Shown: positions 44,575 through 54,543 of the stretch, in pieces | How the letters are laid out: every line of letters starts with the position of its first letter | Position numbering within the stretch: position 1 is the stretch's first letter | Source: Herbinix sp. | GTDB lineage: Bacteria; Bacillota; Clostridia; Lachnospirales; Lachnospiraceae | DNA: 64,000 nt | Direction: 5' to 3' | Assembly (NCBI GenBank): GCA_029238935.1 | Contig: JAQZBN010000008.1 | Location: forward strand, 62,001-126,000 | Translations under genes and position numbers: made by a program | The notes under the pieces: model-generated | What the model saw: the letters and a program-made list of their open reading frames with translations, nothing else | What the model was told of the DNA's origin: nothing | Databases searched by the model: none

Positions 44575-44614
44575 TAATCCAATTGATAGGAGCGAACTCC
44601 TATCAATTGGATTA
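44575..44614 (-). terminator. Long perfect hairpin with UUCG loop after the binding-protein gene
   Basis: Perfect 18-base arms (starting TAATCCAATTGATAGGAG) with the loop TTCG on the minus strand, an especially stable tetraloop. An outer AGCTG/CAGCT pairing and a weak ATTTCTTT tract follow. It is about 45 bases past the stop. Confidence 0.7.
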
Positions 44615-44659
44615 GACGTTCTACAACAGCTTTTCTCGATTTATATTCGTTATTAATTG

Positions 44660-46294
44660 TTATTTATAGGCATGGGATTCACAATATGCTGCCCATTGTT
44701 TCTTAAATTCTTCCTGACATGTAGCTAGACCTGCATCAGCAACTTTTTCTCTGAATTCTTTTACTGCTGCATCAACATCATCTACAAGACCAGCCTGAAG
44801 AGGAGCAAGGTATTGTCTCATAACATCGGATACAGAACTTCTTTCCACTTCATATGAGCTGTAATCTTCAGCAAATCCACCAAAAACATTAACGTTAGGG
44901 AATTTTGTCTTATTACCAAGCTCTTCGTACTTAGCAAACATTTCATTTAAAATCGTATCGCTTGCCTGAGGCAGTTTATAGTCACCATTTCTTAAGTTCC
45001 AGGTGTTAAGTCCTTCATATTTGAAGTTTTCAGAAAGGTTCTGATAAACACCACTAGCGTCAACATCATAATGAGTACCTTTAATACCATACTGCACTAA
45101 ATCATTTAAATCTTTATCTGTGAGCATTAAGTCAAGCGCCATTAAGGCTCTTTCCGGATTCTTAGAACCACGAACTACTGCAGTAGCGTTTTGTGTTGCA
45201 TGAGCCGGGAAGATAACACCATTTACTTCACCGTAAGCGATGTATTCTGACTGCCATTCAGGATGATCTTTCGCATAGTTTGTAATTGCAGTGATATTTT
45301 TATTTGGATTCTGTCCTGCAACAACTGCTACGCAAACACCATTATTATATGCCTCAGAGTCGTTGGTATCAGACAATGCACTTCTTGACCAGAAACCTTC
45401 ATCAGCAAACTTCTTCATAAGTTTCATATCTTCTGCAAAATCATCGGAATTCCAGTAATCATATACTTCGGATGGTGTATCATAATTAGCGCCTAACCCA
45501 TAAGGAAGACCGTTTGGTGTAACCCAGGAATACTTAAGGTTTAATATGTTAGCAGCATCAAATGCTACCTGTAAACCAGTACTTTCTCCTGTTGTCGTAG
45601 ATAATAAACCTTGTGCAGGATCGTTCTGTTTAATTCCCAACAGATATGCTTCTAAATTTTCAATGGAATTAGGAACGGGAAGATTATATTTTACTCTTAA
45701 ATCTTCACGGTAGGAGATACCACTTACCGTATATTCCGGCCAGGAGTTCGGTATACCATAAAGAGTTCCGTTTACCTTTAATTGATCCAGTAAGCTTTGA
45801 TCATAGGTAGATACAACATTTGGAGCATAGGTTGAAATCAAATCATCTAATTCAAGGAAAGCACCTGAGTTAGATAAGGTTGCATAATTTATCCAGTTAG
45901 CTACATAGATAAGATCAGCTGCACCGGAAGTTAACTCTAAATTATACTTCTGGCTCCAATCAGTCCATGTGGAGAACTGAAAATCTACGGTAGCATTGAT
46001 TTTTTCTAATAAAATTTCGTTGATCGCATCCTCTACTACTTGTTCATCTGTTGGTGCATCACCCATTACATAGAATACTAAATCTGCTCGTTCAGAAGTA
46101 TCAATTGCTGTTTCCGCCGGTTCACTGGTGTCTTCATTCGTGTCAGCAGTGTCCGAAGTATCCGTGGTATTTTTGGATCCTTCATTTGATGTCGTGTCTG
46201 ATTCTGCCGATTCTTTTTTATTCCCACAGGCGATCAAAGAGAACATCATGGATACTACTAGAAGTAAACAAAATAACTTTTTCATTTTTTTCAT
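44660..46294 (-). CDS. Extracellular sugar-binding lipoprotein of the 44-49 kb importer
   Basis: A 544-residue binding protein. The signal peptide ends in the lipobox SLIAC (Cys about residue 23), followed by a Ser/Thr/Asp/Glu-rich linker and a large type 1 solute-binding fold (ADLVFYVMGDAPTDEQVVEDAINEIL, NPERALMALDLMLTDKDLNDLVQYGIKGTHYDVD). That last stretch marks the LplA/YtcQ-like oligosaccharide class. AAGGAGG lies six bases before the ATG at 46294. It is the third gene of a permease-permease-binding protein operon. The ATPase is missing and is presumably a shared MsmK-type protein encoded elsewhere. Confidence 0.93.
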   Translation of the reverse strand: MKKMKKLFCLLLVVSMMFSLIACGNKKESAESDTTSNEGSKNTTDTSDTADTNEDTSEPAETAIDTSERADLVFYVMGDAPTDEQVVEDAINEILLEKINATVDFQFSTWTDWSQKYNLELTSGAADLIYVANWINYATLSNSGAFLELDDLISTYAPNVVSTYDQSLLDQLKVNGTLYGIPNSWPEYTVSGISYREDLRVKYNLPVPNSIENLEAYLLGIKQNDPAQGLLSTTTGESTGLQVAFDAANILNLKYSWVTPNGLPYGLGANYDTPSEVYDYWNSDDFAEDMKLMKKFADEGFWSRSALSDTNDSEAYNNGVCVAVVAGQNPNKNITAITNYAKDHPEWQSEYIAYGEVNGVIFPAHATQNATAVVRGSKNPERALMALDLMLTDKDLNDLVQYGIKGTHYDVDASGVYQNLSENFKYEGLNTWNLRNGDYKLPQASDTILNEMFAKYEELGNKTKFPNVNVFGGFAEDYSSYEVERSSVSDVMRQYLAPLQAGLVDDVDAAVKEFREKVADAGLATCQEEFKKQWAAYCESHAYK

Positions 46295-46350
46295 ACTAAT
46301 CCTCCTTATGATTGTAAAATTATATTATAGCATCCGAAAATGCTTTAATA

Positions 46351-47241
46351 TCAGCCTTTTACAGCTCCTACCGTAATACCCGATACAAAATATTTTTGGA
46401 CGAATGGATAAAATAACAGTACTGGACCTGTTGCTACTACTGCCATGGCAAGTTTGATTGACTCTGTCGGCAGATCGCCAGTGGATACGCTTGTATTCTG
46501 TGCCATTTGCTTTAATGCTTGCGTTGCGTTTAACAAATCATATAAATAAAACTGTAATTCCCAGGTTTTACTGCTGGTGCTGAACATGGAAGATCGATAC
46601 CAATCATTCCAATAGCCAATTGCAAGGAAAAGACCTACAGTGGCAAGACCAGGTCCGATTACAGGCATAACGATTTTCAAAAAGATCGTAACATGGCCTG
46701 CTCCATCCATCTTTGCAGATTCTGCAATAGCATCCGGAACGGATCCCTTAATGAAGGTTCTCATCAAAATTACCAGAAAAGGGCTCATCAAAGCGGGAAA
46801 CCATATGGCAAATGACGATCCTTTCAGTCCCAACACATTGGCATACATTAAATACCAAGGGATCATACCACCACCAAAAATACTGGTAAAATAGATGATA
46901 AAGGAAACAGAATTACGATATTTGAACTCCGGTCTGGAAATAACATAAGCGGTCATCGTAATAATAAATAATCCAATGCCAGTTCCTACAATTGTGTAAT
47001 AAAAGGTCATCTTATAGGCTTGCAATATGTCCTGAGGTGCCTTAAAAATAGTTTCATAAGCGGATAGCGTAAAATTCTTCGGTAAAATCCCATAGCCTTC
47101 GGTTATAATTGTATAATTGTCTGTGAAAGAACCGGAGATGATAACAATAAAAGGGAAAACACAAATCAATGAAACAATGGTTAACATAATATATATAATC
47201 ACTTTAAATATGACTGTAGATTTTGAGTCTTTAATTTTCAT
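46351..47241 (-). CDS. Carbohydrate ABC importer permease (YtcP/LplC type)
   Basis: A 296-residue permease with six helices and the EAA loop AIAESAKMDGAGHVTIFLKIVMPVIGPGLAT, which contacts the ATPase. The C-terminal YPFVQKYFVSGITVGAVKG is typical of the YtcP/LplC group that imports oligosaccharides, often of pectin or mucin origin. It starts 16 bases after the companion permease stop. Confidence 0.94.
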   Translation of the reverse strand: MKIKDSKSTVIFKVIIYIMLTIVSLICVFPFIVIISGSFTDNYTIITEGYGILPKNFTLSAYETIFKAPQDILQAYKMTFYYTIVGTGIGLFIITMTAYVISRPEFKYRNSVSFIIYFTSIFGGGMIPWYLMYANVLGLKGSSFAIWFPALMSPFLVILMRTFIKGSVPDAIAESAKMDGAGHVTIFLKIVMPVIGPGLATVGLFLAIGYWNDWYRSSMFSTSSKTWELQFYLYDLLNATQALKQMAQNTSVSTGDLPTESIKLAMAVVATGPVLLFYPFVQKYFVSGITVGAVKG

Positions 47242-47257
47242 TTTTTTCTCCCCTCCA

Positions 47258-48760
47258 TCAGAATAATGCGTAATCCGGGTTCTTTTTCTTTACCACATAA
47301 TTTGTTAACATGATTACAATAAACCCAAATAATGACTGATACAGACCTGCTGCAGTACCGATACCAATACTAAGTGGCTGAGTTGTTGTAATTCGGTATA
47401 CATAGGTATCAAAAATATCCGTTGCATCGTACAATACGCCATTTGTTCCGACCATCTGGTAGAATAGTTCAAATTGACCTTTCATAATGCTACCCAGTGA
47501 GAATAAGAAAAGAATGATAAAGGTAGGTTTAATTAACGGTAACGTGATATAACGGATCTGCTGTAATAAGCTGGCTCCATCTACCTTAGCTGCATCATAG
47601 TATTCATCACTGATTCCTAAGATGGTTGCAAGATATACCACCATGCCATACCCAAGGTTCTTCCATATGTAGAATAATGTGATAAGGAAAGGCCAATAAC
47701 TGGGCTTGTTATAAAAGTCGATCCTGTCAAGTCCCAACGAAACCACTAAGGTATTAATAACACCGGAGTCATACTCAAACAGGTTATATACCAGTACCTT
47801 AAGAATAACGAAGGATACGAAGTAAGGCATAAACATCAACGTTTGTGAAGTCTTTTTAAACCATCGGCAGCCGACCTGACTAATAAAAATAGCAAATACA
47901 ATCTGAAGCAGGTTGCCGATCGCTATAAATACGAAATTATATGTAATCGTGTTTTTCGTCAGGTTAAGTAAATCCGCTTTTAATAAGTATTCAAAGTTCT
48001 TGAAACCAACAAAAGGACTGGCCCACAAACCGTCTCTGAAGTTAAAGGATGTGAATGCATAATAAACACCGACCATGGGTAGGTAATTATTTATTAATAA
48101 ATAAATAGCAGCAGGAATTAGCATTACAAACAAAACCCAGTTTTTTCTTAACTCATGCCAAAAACCATATTCGCCGTATATCTTTCTTTCTGCATTTTCC
48201 ACAACTTTCACAGATAAGTAGGCAATAACGGATAGTATTAAAACAAGATAAACAATCGGAGAAATAAAAAACACTGTCGTCCCCAATTTCATATCAACAA
48301 AAAACTTATATCCTAAGGTTGCGAAAGAGAAAATGATGTTAAATATCATTGATAACTTCCCTAAGAAGCATAAGTATAAATTTCCTTTTGTTTTATTCTT
48401 CTTTTTTAATACCCTAATCAGCATTATGATGTTGAAATAAATAGCAGCCACAAAAATCAGCAACAGAAGCATTGAATATAAACCAATATTTCCTTGTTTC
48501 GAATACTTAACAAAAGATAGGAGGTTAAATATGCTGTAACTGGATTTCAGTTTACTTATCATATCTTCCCCTAGACCCAGGTTGTTATATAAGGTATCTG
48601 CCTGGATTACATAAACCCATTTAACAAAAGGCATAGATAAAAGAACTGCTATAATAGAGACTATCATACTAATCAAAAGCCCCAGTTTTTTACCGAGGTA
48701 CTCTTTTTCATACATCACCGCCAAGCTCGAACCCAGTTTATGATTTTTTTTACTTCTCAT
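47258..48760 (-). CDS. Carbohydrate ABC importer permease (LplB type) with an N-terminal membrane extension
   Basis: A 500-residue permease. The normal LplB-like permease starts near residue 200 (FWHELRKNWVLFVMLIPAAIYLLINNYLPMVGVYYAF) and includes the EAA loop EYYDAAKVDGASLLQQIRYITLPLIKP. The first 200 residues are an extra membrane region with about four helices of no family I recognise; LplB proteins are usually about 300 residues. The extension is in frame and uninterrupted, and GGGAG precedes the ATG at 48760, so it is not an artefact of start choice. A 19-bp repeat array lies just upstream. Confidence 0.92.
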   Translation of the reverse strand: MRSKKNHKLGSSLAVMYEKEYLGKKLGLLISMIVSIIAVLLSMPFVKWVYVIQADTLYNNLGLGEDMISKLKSSYSIFNLLSFVKYSKQGNIGLYSMLLLLIFVAAIYFNIIMLIRVLKKKNKTKGNLYLCFLGKLSMIFNIIFSFATLGYKFFVDMKLGTTVFFISPIVYLVLILSVIAYLSVKVVENAERKIYGEYGFWHELRKNWVLFVMLIPAAIYLLINNYLPMVGVYYAFTSFNFRDGLWASPFVGFKNFEYLLKADLLNLTKNTITYNFVFIAIGNLLQIVFAIFISQVGCRWFKKTSQTLMFMPYFVSFVILKVLVYNLFEYDSGVINTLVVSLGLDRIDFYNKPSYWPFLITLFYIWKNLGYGMVVYLATILGISDEYYDAAKVDGASLLQQIRYITLPLIKPTFIILFLFSLGSIMKGQFELFYQMVGTNGVLYDATDIFDTYVYRITTTQPLSIGIGTAAGLYQSLFGFIVIMLTNYVVKKKNPDYALF

Positions 48761-48824
48761 GCAAACTCCCGCCTTTAATAAATTTTCAATTTGAAATGGA
48801 TCATTCTTTCAATCTGGTATTTTT

Positions 48825-48975
48825 TGATCTTTTCACTTTAATTGATCTTTTTGCTTTTAATTGATCTTTTTGCTCTTAATTGATCTTTTTGCTCTTAATT
48901 GATCTTTTTGCTCTTAATTGATCTTTTCACTTTTAAATGATCTTTTACTTTTAATTAATCTTTTTGCTTTTAATT
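48825..48975. repeat. 19-bp tandem repeat array with regularly spaced GATC sites
   Basis: Eight units of the type TGATCTTTTTGCTCTTAAT start at 48825, 48843, 48862, 48881, 48900, 48919, 48938 and 48956 (periods 18, 19, 19, 19, 19, 19, 18). Seven carry GATC; the last reads TAATC. Degenerate TTGATTA-rich sequence continues to about 49040. It lies 65-215 bases before the LplB-type permease start, so it is in its promoter or leader. Confidence 0.9.
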
Positions 48976-49287
48976 CGCTTGATTAGTTTTTGACTCTTTA
49001 TTTCTTGATTAAGATTCTTGATTAGATTTTTTAATGATTATTAATAGCTTAATTTAATTAGATTTTTAATAAATTTCACTTTCGAATTCATACTAAGTCA
49101 CAATTTAAATTAAATATTGATTAATAATTCTTCTTCGTTTCTAGTAACAATGATGTCGTATACAACAATTTCATTATTTGTCTAAAACATATAAAATGAT
49201 ATGGGCAAAATTTTACTTATGGTCAATAAAATCGAATTATCGAGTTCGTAGAAATGTATTTCAATTACCAGAATTCTATTTTTTACA
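48976..49287. other. AT-rich intergenic stretch, promoter region of the importer operon
   Basis: No ORF with a ribosome site is visible. It must hold the importer promoter unless that lies within the repeats; TTGTTG and TACTAG about 16 bases apart near 49146-49173 (minus strand) are a weak candidate. Nothing else recognised. Confidence 0.35.
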
Positions 49288-49351
49288 CAAAAAAAGATAG
49301 AAATGCTATTATTCCAAAAATCCATTTCGGAATTTCATCACATTTCTATCT
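49288..49351 (-). terminator. Terminator after the ROK regulator gene
   Basis: Arms AGATAGAAATG/CATTTCTATCT with an inner TTCC/GGAA stem and seven T on the minus strand, 140 bases past the stop. Confidence 0.85.
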
Positions 49352-49490
49352 GGTTGTTAGGATTATTTTTGTGCATTATTAACAATGAATAACCTTGTAT
49401 TTACTATTATTCCTATCGGAAATCAACTTTAAACAATCTTAGTACAATACATCATGTCAGCTATTTATTATCGAATTATTTACTTTCATT

Positions 49491-50768
49491 TTAATCATTA
49501 TCTTCCTGTTCTACGAACAGATCCGCTTCATTAAAAAATTGGTCCGCTAAATATAAAGCCCCTCCAATAAAGTAGCCATGACTATAGCTTAAGTCTGAAT
49601 ATACGATTTTTAATTCCTTTTCAATCTTGAAAAAAGGGAGGGAATGAATTTCCTTTTGCAAGGTGGTAAGAAAATAATCTCCTGCCTGCGTATAGATCCC
49701 CTGTAGAACAATTACTTTCGGATCATAAATTAGTACAATATTACGGATCAACAAAACAAAGTAAGCTATTATTTGATCCATAACCCTGCATGCAAATGCA
49801 TCCTGTTGATTTGAGGCGCGAAACACTTCCTCATAGTCAATCTGGTCCAAACTGGGGTACAATGCGGAATTCGGATAATCCTTCTTTAACTCTTTTGCAA
49901 ATTTAATCAGTGCTTCCGGTGATATCATTGTTTCAAAACACCCGTAATTTCCACAAGCACATTTTTCACTGCGATTGGTTGGAGCTACGGTTATATGACC
50001 AACCTCTCCTACAAATCCGTTGGCTCCTTGTATCATCTTGCCATAGTCCAGAACACATCCACCGGTAAAGGAACCGGAAGCTATTACAAGAACATTATCC
50101 TCAGCATAGTCCGGGTGCTTTAAAAACTCTGCATATCCTGAAAGTCGGCTGCCATTATTAATCGATATATTCTTATATTCCGATAAAAGCTCCTGCAGCA
50201 CTTCTCTGGCCTTAAGATTTCGTCCCCATGCAGTATTGTGGATTGGAAAAAGAAGAACTCCATTCTCCGCATCCACAATGCCGTCAAAGCTAACTACGAT
50301 GCCCCATATATTAGATGGTTGTAATCCAGTGTCTGTTACTAGTTTTTCGATCACAGCAGAAATTTCATTCATACATTTTTCAAAGTTTTCGCTATCCTGA
50401 TATTGAAAATGACAGGTATTTATAATTTCACATTTTAATGTAGAGATGGCACAATGGTTATGGTTTCCTCCGCAGCATACTGAGATAACATATTTATAGG
50501 TATCATTGATCGCGAATAGTTCCGGTTTTTTACCGCCTTCCTCCGTGGAATTCCCCTTGCCCATAGACTTTACCAGATTCTGTTTGAACAGAGCAGCCAG
50601 TATTTTTGTGACTGATGTAATGCTTAGATTGATCCGCTCGGATATTTCACTGGCTGTCATCTGACTATATTTTCTTAAAAGTGATAACACCAGTCTCTGA
50701 TTATAGTTCTTTATATTTTTCGGTTTCCTACTTAACGGAGAAGAATCTTTTCTAATTTGAGTACTCAT
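49491..50768 (-). CDS. ROK family transcriptional regulator (NagC/XylR-like)
   Basis: A 425-residue repressor. The N-terminal winged helix is RLVLSLLRKYSQMTASEISERINLSITSVTKILAALFKQNLV; the rest is a ROK sugar-binding fold with GANGFVGEVGHITV and the zinc motif CACGNYGCFETMIS. ROK regulators respond to sugars or sugar phosphates. It lies between the importer and the isomerase-kinase-aldolase genes, all in the same direction, and probably controls one or both. The catalytic features of ROK kinases are not evident. Confidence 0.92.
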   Translation of the reverse strand: MSTQIRKDSSPLSRKPKNIKNYNQRLVLSLLRKYSQMTASEISERINLSITSVTKILAALFKQNLVKSMGKGNSTEEGGKKPELFAINDTYKYVISVCCGGNHNHCAISTLKCEIINTCHFQYQDSENFEKCMNEISAVIEKLVTDTGLQPSNIWGIVVSFDGIVDAENGVLLFPIHNTAWGRNLKAREVLQELLSEYKNISINNGSRLSGYAEFLKHPDYAEDNVLVIASGSFTGGCVLDYGKMIQGANGFVGEVGHITVAPTNRSEKCACGNYGCFETMISPEALIKFAKELKKDYPNSALYPSLDQIDYEEVFRASNQQDAFACRVMDQIIAYFVLLIRNIVLIYDPKVIVLQGIYTQAGDYFLTTLQKEIHSLPFFKIEKELKIVYSDLSYSHGYFIGGALYLADQFFNEADLFVEQEDND

Positions 50769-51016
50769 ATCATCTACACCTATCTCTGTTTTTTCTCATT
50801 ATCCTTCATTTTTCTGGTAGTGTCAACCGATAAACCGTAACCCTCTTCTCCTATTCGATAATCTCTGCTCTTTCATCCCCTTTATGATCTGTGATACTAC
50901 ATTATTTTTTAACGTTCTTCCCGGGAATAAACACTGTACTTGCATTTTCTGATCCATTACCGGGTATTGTATTTCAAGAATGATATAAGGATTTATTTAA
51001 CATATGACCCTTCCTC

Positions 51017-52408
51017 TTATGAAAGACTATGAACTCCCTGCTCATGAGCATTGTCAAACTCTAGGCCAAGGTAGCGTGCCACTTCCCGAAGTACCGGCAG
51101 GTAATTTCCATAGGTTACACCCAAATGGTGGATATATGGTCCAAACATAAGCTTTTCCTCCCAGCACTTCCAATTGTCAACCTCCATCCATACATAGGTG
51201 CCACTGGTTTTTGGTCCTTGGGTTGTTTTCCCCTCTCCAACAAAGAGATGGTACATTCCATCCATATCATCAAAGCGGCAAACTGTTAAGTTTCCCTGTT
51301 TCAACTCAAATTGTTCCTGAGCATCGATTAAAGTAGCTTTACTGTCAGTTGCCTTTAAGGAATATGGGAAGGGGCCACAATGCCACAAAAGTTCTGCATT
51401 GTTATTCTCCGGATGCCGAATGGTCAGATCAGCCAGAAATTCCGAGGCTTCGTATAGATTGCATGCTCTTAGTATTGCCATCGATATGGCCCCGTTAACA
51501 TCCGTCTCACAGGATAAGGGCAGGCCCTCATCTGCCAGTTCACCAAGGGCAACACAAGGACAGATCCCTAATAAACCGGGAAAGGCTGACCAACATTCAA
51601 ACGCACCAGCGGTACAGTTATTGTCCTCCATATGCTGCTTCACCGCCATCTTTAAAGCGGCTGCCTTTTTAACATCCTCATCTTTCATAAGGCTGCAATC
51701 AATTCGCATTGTGAGATCCATATAATAATCCAGAAAATCCGCTTGCTCTTCTTTCATAATATACTTAGCAGTTTCCGTTATCTTAAAGGGAGATAAGGGT
51801 ACGATGGTGATACCAAAGTGTTTCATCAGATTTGCATCGTTGGTCATGACACTTAAGAAAGGTGCAGGGCGTTCACCAATCTTTGCAACCCGAAGTCCCT
51901 TCAAAGCTTTTATTACAGCTGCTACCCGGATAAAATTCTCGTAACCATCCCTAAACTGTTTACTTTCTGTTTCACAATTAAAAATATAGCTATATTTCAC
52001 GCCGTAACGCTTAAGTACCTTAGTTGCAGCAAACATACCGCACTGCGTGTCTCTTCCCCTTGACTCGAGGGTATTCGGACGTTCATCCCTGGCTCCCCAA
52101 ATCAGGGTCGGAACTTGGAATGCTCTTGCTATCTCTGCGGCTACCTGTTCCTCACCAAAGTCGCAAAAGGGGATAAATAATGCATCAATATTAGTATCGC
52201 GAAATCTTTGTATTACAGAGGGAACTTTCGATAACTCCCACATAATCCCATTCTCACATAAATCATCTACTGTAACTATTTTTACCGCATTGGGTTTTAT
52301 TATAGAAATCACCTTCATGAATTTTTCTTTCTGCCGATTGGCTTCCTCCATACTTAAGAAGCCTCTTTTCACTGGAGCAATTCCAATTACTACCGTCTGT
52401 TTATACAT
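51017..52408 (-). CDS. L-fucose/L-arabinose isomerase family protein
   Basis: A 463-residue sugar isomerase-like protein (COG2407 type). It has the Rossmann-like N-terminal domains (VVIGIAPVKRGFLSM, IDALFIPFCDFGEEQVAAEIARAFQVPTLIWGARDE) and the metal-site region AFECWSAFPGLLGICPCVALGELADEGLPLSCETDVNGAIS with the conserved acidic residues. It would convert an aldose to a ketose. The real substrate is unknown: fucose isomerase proper is longer (about 590 residues). It overlaps the kinase gene by eight bases and completes a kinase-aldolase pathway. Confidence 0.85.
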   Translation of the reverse strand: MYKQTVVIGIAPVKRGFLSMEEANRQKEKFMKVISIIKPNAVKIVTVDDLCENGIMWELSKVPSVIQRFRDTNIDALFIPFCDFGEEQVAAEIARAFQVPTLIWGARDERPNTLESRGRDTQCGMFAATKVLKRYGVKYSYIFNCETESKQFRDGYENFIRVAAVIKALKGLRVAKIGERPAPFLSVMTNDANLMKHFGITIVPLSPFKITETAKYIMKEEQADFLDYYMDLTMRIDCSLMKDEDVKKAAALKMAVKQHMEDNNCTAGAFECWSAFPGLLGICPCVALGELADEGLPLSCETDVNGAISMAILRACNLYEASEFLADLTIRHPENNNAELLWHCGPFPYSLKATDSKATLIDAQEQFELKQGNLTVCRFDDMDGMYHLFVGEGKTTQGPKTSGTYVWMEVDNWKCWEEKLMFGPYIHHLGVTYGNYLPVLREVARYLGLEFDNAHEQGVHSLS

Positions 52409-53360
52409 GTTCCATCCCCCTTTGATAGAATTTAACTCGTTGATCTATTTCCATATAATCAATGATCCCGCTCTCCATGAACCTCTCTGCAGTCTTCCGA
52501 TCCGGTATACCTGCTCGCCCTCCGATTCTTGTACATTTAATCGCGGAGACCGCACTGGCAAACTGCGCTATCCTGGGTATTGGCCAGTGATACAATAGTC
52601 CAGCCACAAAAGCACCATGATAAACATCACCGGCACCAACCGTATCAACCACCTCCACCTGATAAGCCGGAACCGTAAAGTATCCTTCCTTAGAAAATCC
52701 TACACAGCCTTTCTCTCCAAAGGTAAATACAACCACCTCCGGTCCTTTCTCCATTACAGTTCTGCAATTTTTTTCATAGTCCTCATCGGGGAACATGGAA
52801 CGATATAAAAATTCAGAACCGATAAAAATATCAATTAGTGGTAGGTGATCCTCCAGATTATCCAAATATGAATCCGCATCTATTATGATATCAGCTCCTG
52901 ACTCACGTGCGATTGTGGCTGCTTTTACTGTTACTTCATCAAGCCTTGCTATGTAAAAGTATTTGGTATTGCATAGATATTTAAGGGGCAGTTCATCAGC
53001 ATTGATCGGTTCAGCACTACCCGGATAAAACAATATGCTTCTTCCTTTCGTTTTTTTATCACTAATAACAGTACTAAAATGTGTAGTTTTTCCTTCTCGG
53101 CTTAGTAACTGTTTTGTATCAATCCCATGTCGGATAAAATCCTTCCGGATAAAAGCACCATAAACATCATCACCGATGTTCCCAATCACAGCTGCCCTTG
53201 CTCCAAGTCTCGCTGCGGCAATTAAGCCGGTTGCAACTTTACCGCCTCCCTGCCAACTGCAGTTTTTTACAATCTGACCATGGTTAACCTCAGGAAACTG
53301 CTCAACATTAACTGCAAGATCGATACATGGACTATCTATACCAACCACATCGTACTGCAA
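52401..53360 (-). CDS. PfkB family sugar kinase
   Basis: A 319-residue ribokinase-fold kinase. It has the N-terminal GIDSPCIDLAVNVEQFP and NCSWQGGGKVATGLIAAARLGARAAVIGNIGDD and the C-terminal DTVGAGDVYHGAFVAGLLY with the catalytic Asp. It would phosphorylate the ketose made by the adjacent isomerase, giving the substrate for the aldolase. It starts 12 bases after the aldolase stop and overlaps the isomerase start. The exact sugar is unknown. Confidence 0.92.
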   Translation of the reverse strand: MQYDVVGIDSPCIDLAVNVEQFPEVNHGQIVKNCSWQGGGKVATGLIAAARLGARAAVIGNIGDDVYGAFIRKDFIRHGIDTKQLLSREGKTTHFSTVISDKKTKGRSILFYPGSAEPINADELPLKYLCNTKYFYIARLDEVTVKAATIARESGADIIIDADSYLDNLEDHLPLIDIFIGSEFLYRSMFPDEDYEKNCRTVMEKGPEVVVFTFGEKGCVGFSKEGYFTVPAYQVEVVDTVGAGDVYHGAFVAGLLYHWPIPRIAQFASAVSAIKCTRIGGRAGIPDRKTAERFMESGIIDYMEIDQRVKFYQRGMEHV

Positions 53361-53372
53361 TCACTACACCTC

Positions 53373-54227
53373 CTATAAAGAATAATTATTCGGGTTTAAA
53401 AGCTTTAGTTTTCTGATTACGAAGGCTTTAATTTCATCACAAGCTGCCGTCTCCAGACGGAAGAAGGAGCCTTTGTTATCTGATGGGTTGATGCTATTGC
53501 AGATTGCATGGTAGAATGCTCTGTCATACTCTGTAGCTATATTGAATTTACTAATACCAAAATTAACACTTTTTTGAATTTGTTCATCGGGGATGTCAGA
53601 ACAGCCGTGTAGGACCAGTGGGATCGATACACTGGAACGTATCTTAGCAATTCGTTCAAAATCTAGGTTTGGTTCTTTGATATAGACTCCATGAGCATTA
53701 CCAACTGCTACTGCCAGGGAATCACAATCCGTCCGCTCGACAAATTCCACTGCCTGCTGCACAGAGGTATAATTATTTGAATCGATGATGTCCTCTAATT
53801 TAGAACCTGTTCCTACATGGCCCAATTCTGCTTCGATATCAACATCAAAGATCCTAGCTACTTTTATAACCTCCTTTGTTAACTGCACATTCTCTTCATA
53901 GGGATGCGAGGATCCATCAATCATAACTGACGGGAAACCGTCTCGAATACCCGCGACCGCAATCTCATAGGTAGTAGAGTGGTCTAAATGGACTGCTACT
54001 GGTACTGTTGCCTTCTGAGCCATATCCTTTGTAAAGTCAGCGATATATTTCAGGTTGATATGTTGACTAAACCCAGGATAGACCTGGATGATGATCGGAA
54101 GCTTCTCCCTCTCTGCGCCTTCAATAGCCCATTTAACCGTTTCATAATTAAAGACATTTATCGCTGGCACTCCAAATTTATGTATCGTAGCATACTGCAG
54201 TATTTCTTTTACACTGACCCTAGACAT
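53373..54227 (-). CDS. Class II ketose-bisphosphate aldolase
   Basis: A 284-residue zinc aldolase of the fructose/tagatose-bisphosphate group. Asp82 and zinc ligand His83 are in VHLDHSTTYE, other zinc ligands in VAVGNAHGVY and VLHGCSDIP, and the phosphate site in FGISKFNIATEYDRAF. It cleaves a ketose phosphate into two three-carbon products. First gene of an aldolase-kinase-isomerase operon, so a dedicated sugar pathway rather than glycolysis. A 16-base dyad lies about 280 bases upstream. Which sugar cannot be fixed. Confidence 0.92.
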   Translation of the reverse strand: MSRVSVKEILQYATIHKFGVPAINVFNYETVKWAIEGAEREKLPIIIQVYPGFSQHINLKYIADFTKDMAQKATVPVAVHLDHSTTYEIAVAGIRDGFPSVMIDGSSHPYEENVQLTKEVIKVARIFDVDIEAELGHVGTGSKLEDIIDSNNYTSVQQAVEFVERTDCDSLAVAVGNAHGVYIKEPNLDFERIAKIRSSVSIPLVLHGCSDIPDEQIQKSVNFGISKFNIATEYDRAFYHAICNSINPSDNKGSFFRLETAACDEIKAFVIRKLKLLNPNNYSL

Positions 54228-54506
54228 AACCTACCACTCCTTTTTTTCAAATAATGAAGCTTTGCAGATAAAAGCACCTAAGCTGTTATAACCTCCTTAT
54301 GTGAGCTTTCTATATGAAATTGAAATCGTATTTATTGCCGTTATTATGATGATTATCCAATAAATAAGAATGGAAAATCATTCGTCAAAGTACCATTACT
54401 ACATATACGTTCCTATCGATCCAGCTCACTTAGTTAAATTGCAATATTGGTAAACCGTATTTTATAAGGAATGTAACTATATTACTTATCCCAATTATAA
54501 TTCACT

Positions 54507-54543
54507 AAACTTAGTTTGTAAATATACTTTATAAACTAAGTTT
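54507..54543. promoter_or_regulatory. 16-bp dyad between the aldolase and maturase genes
   Basis: Arms AAACTTAGTTTGTAAA/TTTATAAACTAAGTTT, one mismatch, 5-base centre, in a 615-base gap with no gene (54228-54842). No T-run of note on the minus strand. A candidate operator of the aldolase operon; the rest of the gap shows only AT-rich sequence and the terminator at 54764-54827. Confidence 0.45.
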
